Below the pieces are notes generated by a model. The model made no database searches, was not told the origin of the DNA, and saw only the letters and a list, made by a program, of their open reading frames with translations. This document shows positions 16,406 through 24,843 of a stretch of DNA of 64,000 nt, piece by piece. The first letter of the stretch is position 1. Each line of letters begins with the position of its first letter. Location of the stretch: assembly GCF_032598905.1 (NCBI RefSeq), contig NZ_CP122458.1, positions 5,667,001-5,731,000 on the forward strand, written 5' to 3'. A program made the translations under genes and the position numbers. Source of the stretch: Streptomyces sp. 11x1. GTDB lineage: Bacteria > Actinomycetota > Actinomycetes > Streptomycetales > Streptomycetaceae.

Positions 16406-17287
16406 GTGGGTGAGGCGCGAACCGGCGAGGGTGGCGGCAGCAAGTTCGAGCGTGTCCTGGAGACGCTGCGGGCTGGGATTGCTGACGGCACGTATCCGGT
16501 GGGCAGCTCCCTGCCGCCGCAGCGGAAGTTGGTCGAGGAACTCGATGTCTCCCGCGCCACCGTCCAGAAGGTTCTGACCAGGTTGAAAGAGGAAGGGGCG
16601 ATCGCGTCCAGGCAGGGCAGCGGGACCTGGGTGCTGGGTGCGCAGCGGGTGCGATCCGGTGGATCGGCGGGAGGCGGGCCAGAAGGCCGGGTGACACTGC
16701 GCTCCTTTTTCGACCGGGCCTTCGAGCGGCCTGAAGTGTTGCTGGACATCCATACGCTGACGTCCGAATCTCTGAATACGCACATTCGGCTGCAGGCCGA
16801 GCGGATCCGTGACCGAGAGATCGCGCCTGAGCGTGTACTCCTGCGCCTGCTGCTGCCGGATCCCTCGACGCCCCTGCCGTACATCACGGTCAAAGGCCAT
16901 TCCGAGGACGGGCGTCTCCGGGAACGCCTTTGTGCGATCACGCGCACCCATACGGATCTGCTGGTGAGCGCACTGGACGAACTACGGCGCGAAAGGCTCG
17001 TCCCACGCGTCGAAGTCGAGATCCGCCACGCCAAGCTGGCCCCGACCTTCAAGGTCTACCTGCGCAACCGGTGCGAGGTTCTGCACGGCTTCTATGAAGT
17101 GATCGAGCGGACGATCGTGGACGGAGGGGAAGAAGTCGAGGCCCTCGACGTGCTCGGACTGGGCGCCACGATGACCCACCATGGGAAGGACGACGGCGAT
17201 GCTTCCTCGTCGGTAGCTGTCTTCGTGGACAACGCTCAGACCTGGTTCGACTCGGTCTGGAAGCTGCTCACGGTCGAGGGTGGTTGA
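16406..17287 (+). CDS. GntR-family regulator, third dev-like paralogue
   Basis: A 293-residue protein. The winged HTH lies in residues about 12-80 (ERVLETLRAGIADGTYPVGS, VSRATVQKVLTRL). The C-terminal domain has the same outline as DevA/DevE, including KVYLRN in place of KLYLLN and AQTWFDSVWKLL near the end, but is clearly diverged. The start GTG 16406 follows the -10 spacing. The last 20 bp overlap the 3' end of the convergent HAD gene. Inference: it controls the neighbouring HAD and kinase genes. I know of no described function. Confidence 0.8.
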   Translation: MGEARTGEGGGSKFERVLETLRAGIADGTYPVGSSLPPQRKLVEELDVSRATVQKVLTRLKEEGAIASRQGSGTWVLGAQRVRSGGSAGGGPEGRVTLRSFFDRAFERPEVLLDIHTLTSESLNTHIRLQAERIRDREIAPERVLLRLLLPDPSTPLPYITVKGHSEDGRLRERLCAITRTHTDLLVSALDELRRERLVPRVEVEIRHAKLAPTFKVYLRNRCEVLHGFYEVIERTIVDGGEEVEALDVLGLGATMTHHGKDDGDASSSVAVFVDNAQTWFDSVWKLLTVEGG

Positions 17288-18023
17288 CCGGCGGAAAGGC
17301 GCAGGCGTCCACGAGCTGACGGTGCTCGTGGACCACACAGTGCGCGCCCTGCCGACGTAGTCTCCCGGCGCACTCGGCATCTTTCGAGTAGCCCAGGAAC
17401 CCGACCCCGGCGGATCTGGCCGCCTGCAGATCGCTGAGCTGGTCGCCGACCATGACGGCGTCTTCCGGGCTTATGTCCCCCAGGTGCCGCAGGGCGCTGC
17501 GCAGCGAACTCGGGTGCGGTTTCATGAGGTGCGGTTCCCGCGGATCGCGGCCGAAGATCTCCTCGAACTTGTGGGACATGCCGTGCAGTTCGAGGAAGTT
17601 CCGTACAGGATCCGCGGCGTTGTTGGTCACGATCACCAGTCGCTTGCCGAGCCCGAGGAGGGTGTCGAGAAGGGTGTGGATCTCCGGCGCCGGGACCGCC
17701 GAGGCCACGGCGTCGTTCTCGTACCGTGTGACCATCTCGTCCGCCCTGCCCAGCGTCTCCGGGTCAAGGGCACCCACCCCGCTCCGCTCCAGCATGGCGC
17801 CCAGGAGTCGAAGGAGGCTGTGCGAGTCCTCGCACGCCTCGGCCGCGGGGTCCAGTACCTGCCAGGTCCGCCTGGCCATGGCCTTGATCTCCTGGGCGAC
17901 CGGTTTGGTCGACCGGTCGGCGAAAAGATCGCAGACGGGGCCGTCGAAGTCGAAGAGAACCGCTCGTGTTCTGCTGAGGAGCGTCGGTAAGCACATACGA
18001 GTGTCGACCGGGGGTCTCGTCAT
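17268..18023 (-). CDS. HAD-superfamily hydrolase (DevB-like)
   Basis: A 251-residue HAD hydrolase with DFDGPVC (motif I), VTNNAA (motif II), the Lys of LMKPHP (motif III) and GDQLSD (motif IV), all catalytic residues present. It has the same motif forms as DevB (DGP, TNN, MKPHP), so the two are likely paralogues. It is convergent with the third GntR gene and divergent from the kinase gene at 18146. MTRPP at 18023 is the longest start; an in-frame ATG at 17996 is an alternative. Probable small phosphomonoesterase; the substrate is unknown. Confidence 0.82.
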   Translation of the reverse strand: MTRPPVDTRMCLPTLLSRTRAVLFDFDGPVCDLFADRSTKPVAQEIKAMARRTWQVLDPAAEACEDSHSLLRLLGAMLERSGVGALDPETLGRADEMVTRYENDAVASAVPAPEIHTLLDTLLGLGKRLVIVTNNAADPVRNFLELHGMSHKFEEIFGRDPREPHLMKPHPSSLRSALRHLGDISPEDAVMVGDQLSDLQAARSAGVGFLGYSKDAECAGRLRRQGAHCVVHEHRQLVDACAFPPVNHPRP

Positions 18024-18145
18024 GGGAGCCAGTGTGGCCCAGCGGCTCGTCGGATCCGAGAGACGGAACAGTCACCGACGACCCGGGAGACGGGAACCTG
18101 CGATTGAGTCACTTCTGGCACGATGCGGCACCACGGGGGAGTAAC

Positions 18146-19282
18146 GTGCCTCCACTTCTTGATTTCACCACTGGTGCGACCTCGGCGAGAGAACAAGCAA
18201 TGCCAGCTGATTCGGAGTCCATGGGGCGGCGCCGCGCCGGTGAGATGAGCGCCGCCCCGGACGAGGTGGAGGGACCGCTCAGCGGCTACCACCATGAGAC
18301 GTACGTCTTCCGTCTGCCCGCCGAGGCGAAGGTCGGCGAGGGCGGACGCTGGAAGTGCCGCGAGCCGCGCGAGAGCCTGCTGTGGTTCGACCGGCGCTGT
18401 TTCGACTCGGAGGAGCGCCTCCTCACCGAACTGCAAGGACGCATCGACAACATCCCCGAGCTCATCGAGGTCGAGGGCACCGTCCTTCAGCGATTCATCG
18501 AGGGCGACACACTCGGGACTCACCACGCGTCCGACACGGCTGTCCCGGAGGAGGCGTTCGAGCAGATCCTTGACCTGTTCGGGCAACTGGTCGCCGTAAG
18601 GCCCCGGACCCTTCTGGTGAAGCGGAGGTGCGAGCGGCGGGACCGCGCGGTGGAGGGCGACAGCGCAGGCTTCCTCGACCGGCTGATCTGCTTCACCGAA
18701 GAACGCGTGTACGGGGAGAATTTCCCGGAGTACGGCGGACTGTTCGCGGACCTGGAGCTGGATCCCGACTCCTTCAAGCAGCTCCGAAAGCACGTGGCCG
18801 GCCTGCGGGAGCGCCCCTTCTGTCTCCTCCACGCCGACCTCCACCGCGAGAACCTCATCGTCGACCACGAGCGCCGCCTGTGGGCCATCGACTGGGAACT
18901 CGCGATGTTCGGCGATCCGCTCTACGACCTGGCCACCCACCTCTACCTGATGCACTACCCGTCGGATCAGGAACGGCGGATGACGGAACGCTGGTGTGCG
19001 CTCGTCGAGGGCGTCAGACCGGGAAGTTCGCGAGGCTGGCGGGAGGACCTGCCGAAGCTGCTCGACTTCAAGAAGGCGCAGTCGGTGTTCACCGACGTGA
19101 TCCGCACCTCCCAGGCCCTGCGTCTGGAGCAGAACGCCGACCCAAAGCTGATTCGCAAAGCCGGCTGGACGGTGTGGGACGTCCTGAGCAGGGGAGCACA
19201 GCCCCTGGGGGTCGAGCGGGTACCGAGCGTGTCGACTATCGAAGCCGCTCTGACTCGCTGGCTTCGCGATGGCGGGGGATGA
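18146..19282 (+). CDS. APH-fold phosphotransferase (single kinase domain)
   Basis: A 378-residue protein of the aminoglycoside phosphotransferase/choline kinase fold. The catalytic loop is HADLHREN at residue 229 (Asp base and metal-binding Asn) and the metal-binding Asp lies in AIDWELA; the N-lobe is short and atypical (WKCREPRESLLWFDRRCF). GTG 18146 is preceded by GGGGGAG 4 nt away; ATG 18200 is the alternative start. It is divergent from the HAD gene, sharing a 122-bp intergenic region. Substrate unknown: an antibiotic, a sugar or a choline-like alcohol are all possible. Confidence 0.78.
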   Translation: MPPLLDFTTGATSAREQAMPADSESMGRRRAGEMSAAPDEVEGPLSGYHHETYVFRLPAEAKVGEGGRWKCREPRESLLWFDRRCFDSEERLLTELQGRIDNIPELIEVEGTVLQRFIEGDTLGTHHASDTAVPEEAFEQILDLFGQLVAVRPRTLLVKRRCERRDRAVEGDSAGFLDRLICFTEERVYGENFPEYGGLFADLELDPDSFKQLRKHVAGLRERPFCLLHADLHRENLIVDHERRLWAIDWELAMFGDPLYDLATHLYLMHYPSDQERRMTERWCALVEGVRPGSSRGWREDLPKLLDFKKAQSVFTDVIRTSQALRLEQNADPKLIRKAGWTVWDVLSRGAQPLGVERVPSVSTIEAALTRWLRDGGG

Positions 19283-19310
19283 CACACGCCCAGGGCGCCA
19301 GGGGCGTGTG
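19283..19310 (+). terminator. Hairpin between the two kinase genes
   Basis: CACACGCCC (19283-19291) pairs with GGGCGTGTG (19302-19310) around a 10-nt loop, right after the kinase stop codon. Partial termination between the two genes is likely. Confidence 0.6.
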
Positions 19311-19423
19311 GGATCGTAGGCGCGCGTCGAGCGCCCATACACCCCTGCGGCATGCCGGCTGGCTCGTCGTTCCCTCTTCCTCGGGTGCTTCCGCCACCCG
19401 TGTCGACCGTCCAGGAGTGTTCA

Positions 19424-21862
19424 GTGCCCGCAGCATCCGTACCTTCCCCGGCTGAGCGGCGCGGCCGGGTGTCAGGGGCTGTCTGTGAGGCGTTCGTCGA
19501 GCGGGCGATCCGCGACGGCGAGATGACCAGCGGTCATCACAACAGGAACTTTCTTCTGCCTCTGGACGAGGCCATGGCGCGGGAAGTGGGGGGCGAGGCA
19601 GATACGCCCGTGACCGTACGGGTCCGCAAGCCGACGGACGAGGCACTGCCGGTCGTGATCCGCACCTGGCGCGACGAGGTACGTGTCCTGGACGCCGTCG
19701 GCAGTGTCCTGCCGCATGTGCCGACGTGCCTCGCCGAGTCCTGGGGGGCGGCTGTCCACAGCTATGTGGACGGGGTCCCGCTGTCCAGGCTTTGCCCGGA
19801 GGGCCGATCCGTGGACCGGACCCTCATCGAGAAGCTGACGGCTCTGCTGGCCGAGATGTCGCGCGTGCGCGAGGAGTCGTTGCCGCCGTTGCCCGACTAC
19901 TGGCCGTGTGAAGACGACGGTGGCCAGGCGTTCCTGCACACGCTGGCGAAACTGGTCCACCATGACGTCTGCCTGCCCAACTGGCACAGGTTCGGCAACC
20001 TCTTCGCGTCCCTGCGCATCCCCAGGGACGCGATGCTCCAGTACGCCGAGCACGTACCGGAGCTGACGAGACGTCCGTACAGCCTGCTCCACGGGGATCT
20101 CCACCGGGACAACGTGATCCTGACCTACTCCGGTGAGCCGCCGCTCTTCTGCGTCGACTGGGAGCTGGCGACCTACGGCGACCCGGTACACGACCTGGCC
20201 GTCCACCTGGTCAGGATGGGGTATCCGAACGCGCAGCGGGACGACGTGATCACGGCCTGGGAGCGGGCGGTCCGGGCCGTCACACCCGCTGCGACCGAGG
20301 GTCTGGAAGCGGACCTCGACCACTACGTCGAGTTCGAGCGCGCACAGTCGGTCTACCCCGATGTGATGCGTGCGGCTCAGTCCCTGGACGGTTCGTTCGA
20401 GCAGCACGACCTGGACCGGGCGACCGGATCGATTCGTCGGGCGTTGGAGGCCGCCGCACGCCCCCTACGGCTCGTCGACATGCCCTCCGGGCCGGAGATC
20501 GAGGACGCGCTCGTCGCATGGCAGAAGCTGAGAGACAGCAGACACATGAAGCTGCGTCCGCTGATCGCGATCGACTGGACTCGGCGCACACGGCTGCCCC
20601 GAGCCGAAGGTGAACCCTCCGACGTCGTCCTGGACGAGGCGCTGGCGGCGGAGCGGCGTGCCTCAGCGGACCAGGTGCTGACCGGAACCACTCACCGCAA
20701 CACGGTCGTGTGCGTCGAGGCCGCACCGCATCCGGTCGTGGTGCGCCGCAGGCGCGAGGGGGTCCACGGGAACCGGCGGAGCTTCCTGCACGAGCACGTC
20801 GTGCTGGAGGCCATCGCGCGGTCGGACATCAAGGTGTCGGCCCCGAAGGCGCTCGGGCTGGGGATGAGTGAGGGGGGCTTCCTCTTCGCCCTGCACTCGT
20901 ACGTCGGCACGCCCACGTATCCGGGCCGGCTCGACCATCCGGTGGACGGGCTGCGACCGGACGAGGCGGACGCCCTCGTGGACCAGTTGTGCGAACTGAC
21001 CAAGGTCGACAAGGGCTTGCTCGGATCGTTCGGGACGTGCCCCGACGGCGCCGATTTCTATCGTTCACTCAGCGATCAACTGGTGGAACAGGTGGTCGAG
21101 TTGTCCCCGCAGACCCGGGAACTGGCACACCAACTCGGCCTCCCGGAAGCGGGTCGACTGCGAGAGATCCTGCACTCGTACCAGGTGACCCCCAGGAGTC
21201 AGGCACTGCTGCACGGTGACCTGAACCCGTGGAACCTCGTACGCCGCGAGGGCGAGGCAGCGCCGCTGGCGGTGGTCGACTGGGAAGCCGCCATGCTGGG
21301 AGACCCGCTGTACGACCTGGTACGCCACATGCATCTGACACCGACCCCGTGGCGGATCCGTAAGCAGATGTTCGATCGGTGGCAGGAGCGGCTGGACGAG
21401 GAGTACACCTGGCGCTGGCGGAGCGACGAGCGTGTCTACCTGAGGCTGGAGAGGGTGAGGTCCGCCTATGTGGACCTCGACCGCCTGGTCACCCGCTCCA
21501 GCCTCGACGCGCCCGGTGTGAGCAGGGCCGTGGACTCGTACGCCGCAACACTGGCTCGGGCCAAGGCCGCGCTCGGACTGCGGGGGTGGCGCCGGGGAGG
21601 GGACGTCCAACCCCTGCTGCTGCGGGCCCTTCCGTACGCCGGGCGTGGCAGGCCCCTGGCTCAGGAGGCGATGCGGTGCCTCGTCCAGCGGTTCATGGAA
21701 ACGGACTGGGAGCTGCCACGCAGGACGCTGCGGACCGAACTGCGGCGGATCGGTTCCGCAGGGTCGCACGCCCTGCGCGCCGTGCTGCCCTCCGCACCGC
21801 GCGGCTCGACGAGCCTTTCCGGCCAGGCCATCAGTGCGAGCGACGCGCCTGATCGTGCCTAG
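19424..21862 (+). CDS. Double APH-fold phosphotransferase (two tandem kinase domains)
   Basis: An 812-residue protein from GTG 19424, chosen for AGGAG six nt upstream. It has two complete kinase cores: domain 1 has HGDLHRDN at about residue 223 and VDWELATYGDP; domain 2 has HGDLNPWN at about residue 597 and VDWEAAMLGDP. A linker of some 100 residues joins them and a Arg-rich tail of about 100 residues follows. Domain 1 resembles the single kinase just upstream (WELA.YGDP.HDLA.HL; ERAQSVYPDV versus KKAQSVFTDV), which suggests duplication. Family members are normally about 300 residues, so a double kinase is unusual. Its stop TAG lies inside the -10 box of the next gene. Confidence 0.8.
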   Translation: MPAASVPSPAERRGRVSGAVCEAFVERAIRDGEMTSGHHNRNFLLPLDEAMAREVGGEADTPVTVRVRKPTDEALPVVIRTWRDEVRVLDAVGSVLPHVPTCLAESWGAAVHSYVDGVPLSRLCPEGRSVDRTLIEKLTALLAEMSRVREESLPPLPDYWPCEDDGGQAFLHTLAKLVHHDVCLPNWHRFGNLFASLRIPRDAMLQYAEHVPELTRRPYSLLHGDLHRDNVILTYSGEPPLFCVDWELATYGDPVHDLAVHLVRMGYPNAQRDDVITAWERAVRAVTPAATEGLEADLDHYVEFERAQSVYPDVMRAAQSLDGSFEQHDLDRATGSIRRALEAAARPLRLVDMPSGPEIEDALVAWQKLRDSRHMKLRPLIAIDWTRRTRLPRAEGEPSDVVLDEALAAERRASADQVLTGTTHRNTVVCVEAAPHPVVVRRRREGVHGNRRSFLHEHVVLEAIARSDIKVSAPKALGLGMSEGGFLFALHSYVGTPTYPGRLDHPVDGLRPDEADALVDQLCELTKVDKGLLGSFGTCPDGADFYRSLSDQLVEQVVELSPQTRELAHQLGLPEAGRLREILHSYQVTPRSQALLHGDLNPWNLVRREGEAAPLAVVDWEAAMLGDPLYDLVRHMHLTPTPWRIRKQMFDRWQERLDEEYTWRWRSDERVYLRLERVRSAYVDLDRLVTRSSLDAPGVSRAVDSYAATLARAKAALGLRGWRRGGDVQPLLLRALPYAGRGRPLAQEAMRCLVQRFMETDWELPRRTLRTELRRIGSAGSHALRAVLPSAPRGSTSLSGQAISASDAPDRA

Positions 21863-21865
21863 GCT
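21860..21865 (+). promoter_or_regulatory. -10 box of the TetR gene overlapping a stop codon
   Basis: TAGGCT begins with the stop codon of the double kinase (21860-21862) and ends 8 nt before ATG 21873, as for nur/ygfZ at 8910. Confidence 0.6.
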
Positions 21866-21872
21866 CGACGGC

Positions 21873-22487
21873 ATGAGTGAGAGTGGGCTGCGGGAACGCA
21901 AGAAGCGACGGATGTACGAGAACGTGTCGGAGGTCGCGATCCGGCTGTTCCTGGAGAAGGGGTTCGACGCGGTGTCCGTGGCCGAGGTGGCCGCGGCGGC
22001 GGAGATCTCCAAGCCGACGCTCTTCCGGTACTTCCCGGCCAAGGAGGACCTCGTCCTGTACCGGATCGCCGATCACGAGGACGAGACGGCGCGGGTGGTC
22101 GCGGGGCGGGCCGAGGGGGAGTCCGTGGTGGGGGCGGTGCGGGCGCACTTCCTGGAGGGACTGGCCCGGCGCGACCCGGTGACCGGGCTCAACGACCATC
22201 CGCAGGTGCTCGCGTTCCACCGGCTGCTCTACGGGACGCCGTCGCTGGTGGCGCGGGCCTACGGCCATCTGGAGCGGGCCGAGGCCGCGCTGGCCGAGGT
22301 GCTCGGGGGCGGGCTCGACGCGAGGGTCGCCGCCGGGCAGATCGTGACCGTACGGCGGGTGCTGGCGGAGGAGAACCGGCGGCGGGTGGAGCGGGGGGAG
22401 CCGGTCGAGGAGGTCGAGCGGGACGCGGTCGCCGCTGCCGAGCGGGTGTTCGGACGGTTGGAGGAGGCCCTGCCGCTCGGGGTGTGA
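21873..22487 (+). CDS. TetR-family regulator
   Basis: A 204-residue TetR regulator with the N-terminal HTH (AIRLFLEKGFDAVSVAEVAA, then ISKPTLFRYFPAKEDLV) and a helical ligand domain with many Arg/Glu/Val residues. Transcription is probably leaderless from the -10 overlapping the upstream stop. It lies 78 bp before the HelD-like helicase gene, whose promoter region carries two dyads, so local control is plausible. No ligand can be inferred. Confidence 0.88.
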   Translation: MSESGLRERKKRRMYENVSEVAIRLFLEKGFDAVSVAEVAAAAEISKPTLFRYFPAKEDLVLYRIADHEDETARVVAGRAEGESVVGAVRAHFLEGLARRDPVTGLNDHPQVLAFHRLLYGTPSLVARAYGHLERAEAALAEVLGGGLDARVAAGQIVTVRRVLAEENRRRVERGEPVEEVERDAVAAAERVFGRLEEALPLGV

Positions 22488-22501
22488 CGAAGGGATGCGC
22501 C

Positions 22502-22558
22502 CCGAGGGATTACGATCCTCGGTAATAAATGTAACTCGGTTACGTTTTTCGCTACGCT
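22502..22558 (+). promoter_or_regulatory. helD promoter with candidate TetR operators
   Basis: CCGAGG (22502) pairs with CCTCGG (22517), and GTAAC (22531) with GTTAC (22539) around TCG. A -10 TACGCT at 22553-22558 ends 8 nt before ATG 22566, so the second dyad covers the -35 position. A protein bound there would repress. Confidence 0.6.
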
Positions 22559-22565
22559 CGGCGGA

Positions 22566-24737
22566 ATGACGCCTCCTCGCGCATCCGCCCACCCTGCCGA
22601 CCCCGCTGACCCTGCCGCCGATGCCGCCCTCCTCCAGGACGCCCTGGCCCGTGAACGCGCGTACCACGACACCTGCCGTGCCGCTCTCGCCGCCATGGTC
22701 GAGAGGGCAGGCGAGCAGGTCGTCGTCGGTGAGGACGTCTCCGCCTCGGGCGCCGACGCGGAGGTGCTCGGGTACCGGCTGCGCAGCCGGGCCAAGGAGA
22801 TGCGCGAGCTGCCGGAGGGGCCGTTGTTCTTCGGGCGGCTCGACTTCGCCGCTCGGGCCCCCGGTGACCACGCCGGGCAGAGCTATCACCTGGGGCGGCT
22901 GCGGATCAGCGAGGACCCGGCCGTACCGCCGCTCGTGGTGGACTGGCGGGCCTCGGTTTCGCGGGCCTTCTACCAGGCGAGTTCCCGTGATCCCCAAGGC
23001 GTCGCCGTCCGACGCCGCTTCGGGTGGGTGCCGGGCAGCCTGGGGGATTCGGCCGACCTGACGGGGCTGGAGGACGAGCATCTGGAACGCCGGGCGCCCG
23101 CTCCGGACGGCCCAGGCCCCGCCTCTGCTGCGGCTTCCCCGGGCAGCCTCCTCGCCGCCGAGATCGAGCGGCCCCGGCTCGGTCCGATGCGGGACATCGC
23201 CGCCACCATCCAGCCGGAGCAGGACGATCTGGTGCGGGCGGACCTCGCGACCTCCGTCTGTGTGCAGGGCGCCCCCGGCACCGGCAAGACGGCCGTCGGG
23301 CTGCACCGCGCCGCGTACCTGCTCTACACCCACCCCCAGCGCATCCGCCGCGGCGGACTGCTGATCCTCGGCCCCAACCGCACGTTCCTCTCGTACATCG
23401 CGGAGGTGCTGCCCGCGCTGGGCGAGACGGGCGTACGGCAGTCGACGGTCACGGACGAGATCGCCCGGCATGAGGTGAGGGCGCGGGACGAGGAGCGGGC
23501 GGCGGTGGTGAAGCATGACGCGCGGATGGCGGAGGTGCTCCGGCGTGCGCTGTACGCCGGGGTCGCGGGCGGCGGCGGATCCGGGAAGGGGTTGGATCGG
23601 TCGGAGGTGTTCGACTCCCTCGTCCTGGCGGAGGGCTCGTACCGCTGGCGGGTGGCCGGGGACGAGCTGCGGCGGATCGTGACGGACGTACGGGCCGAGC
23701 AACTGCCGTACGACGTAGGGCGGGAGCGTGTCCGGGCGCGGGTGGTCCGGCTGCTGCAGGAGCAGGCGGAGCGGCGGGCCGGGCCCCGCCCGAACGCGTG
23801 GCTGTACCGGGTCTCGCGGTCGCGGCCGGTCGGCGCGTACGTGGACGCCGTATGGCCGAAGGTGCGGCCGGAGGAGGTCGTGGCCCGGCTGCTCGGTGAC
23901 CCGGACGTGCTCGCGGACGCGGCGGAGGGGCTGCTCGACGCGGACGAGCAGAAGGCCCTCAGCTGGGCGAAGCCGCCGCGTACCTGGCGGTCGGCTCGCT
24001 GGTCGGCCGCCGATCTCGTCCTCCTCGACGAGGTCGCGGGGCTCCTCGCCCACCCCGACGGCTACGGCCATGTCGTCGTCGACGAGGCTCAGGACCTCTC
24101 CCCGATGGAGTGCCGCGCGATCGCCCGCCGGGCGGCCTACGGGTCGGTGACCGTCCTGGGAGACCTGGCCCAGGGGACGACGCCGTGGGCCGCCCGCGAC
24201 TGGCCCGGACTCCTCGCCCACCTGGGCAAGCCGGACGCCCGTGTCGTCCCTCTGACCACCGGGTTCCGGGTGCCGCAGGCCGTCGTGGGACTGGCGAACG
24301 GGTTGCTGGGGAGGCTGGGGGTGGAGGTGCCGGCCGCCCGGTCTCTGCGGAGGGACGGGGAGCTGCGGATCAGGAGTGTTCGCGGAGAGGACGTCGTCGC
24401 TGAGGGTGTCGTGGCCGAGGTCGTGGACGCCGTGCGGGACGCGCTCGGGTGTGAGGGGTCCGTCGGGGTCATCGTGGCCGATGGGCCCGACGTCGTACGG
24501 CTGCGTCAGGCGCTCGACGAGGCCGGGATCTCGACGGGTGGGCCGGACGAACTCCGTTCGCGGGTGGCTGTGTTGGGGGCTGGTGTCGCGAAGGGTCTGG
24601 AGTACGACCATGTCGTGGTCGTCGAACCGGCGGCGATCGCGGAGGCCGAGGAACGGGGGCTGCACCGCCTGTACGTCGTCCTCACCCGGGCGGTGTCGCG
24701 CCTGGACGTGGTGCACGCCCGTGCGTTGCCGTGGTGA
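22566..24737 (+). CDS. HelD/UvrD-like RNA polymerase-associated helicase
   Basis: A 723-residue superfamily I helicase-like ATPase of the actinobacterial HelD class. The N-terminal coiled arm spans about residues 15-120. Walker A is GAPGTGKT at about 235-242, the DEAQD box (motif II) is in VVVDEAQDLSP, TTGFRVP is motif IV-like, and the C-terminal motif VI region is HRLYVVLTRAV. HelD proteins pull stalled RNA polymerase off DNA and recycle it; a subset (HelR) protects it from rifamycins. No rifamycin-associated element was seen upstream, so this is called HelD-like only. Predicted leaderless. Confidence 0.85.
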   Translation: MTPPRASAHPADPADPAADAALLQDALARERAYHDTCRAALAAMVERAGEQVVVGEDVSASGADAEVLGYRLRSRAKEMRELPEGPLFFGRLDFAARAPGDHAGQSYHLGRLRISEDPAVPPLVVDWRASVSRAFYQASSRDPQGVAVRRRFGWVPGSLGDSADLTGLEDEHLERRAPAPDGPGPASAAASPGSLLAAEIERPRLGPMRDIAATIQPEQDDLVRADLATSVCVQGAPGTGKTAVGLHRAAYLLYTHPQRIRRGGLLILGPNRTFLSYIAEVLPALGETGVRQSTVTDEIARHEVRARDEERAAVVKHDARMAEVLRRALYAGVAGGGGSGKGLDRSEVFDSLVLAEGSYRWRVAGDELRRIVTDVRAEQLPYDVGRERVRARVVRLLQEQAERRAGPRPNAWLYRVSRSRPVGAYVDAVWPKVRPEEVVARLLGDPDVLADAAEGLLDADEQKALSWAKPPRTWRSARWSAADLVLLDEVAGLLAHPDGYGHVVVDEAQDLSPMECRAIARRAAYGSVTVLGDLAQGTTPWAARDWPGLLAHLGKPDARVVPLTTGFRVPQAVVGLANGLLGRLGVEVPAARSLRRDGELRIRSVRGEDVVAEGVVAEVVDAVRDALGCEGSVGVIVADGPDVVRLRQALDEAGISTGGPDELRSRVAVLGAGVAKGLEYDHVVVVEPAAIAEAEERGLHRLYVVLTRAVSRLDVVHARALPW

Positions 24738-24843
24738 CGTACGGGCGTGCGTCGCGGGCGACGTGCCGAGATGTGCGCCGCGTCGGTGCTTCACGCGGTT
24801 CGACGGGCCCGCCTCCGCGCCGGCGCTCTCACGAGTCCACGGT

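Noticed and set aside
22488..22566. Rifamycin-associated element marking the helicase as HelR
   Set aside because: The expected inverted repeat was not found by eye, so the gene is called HelD-like only.
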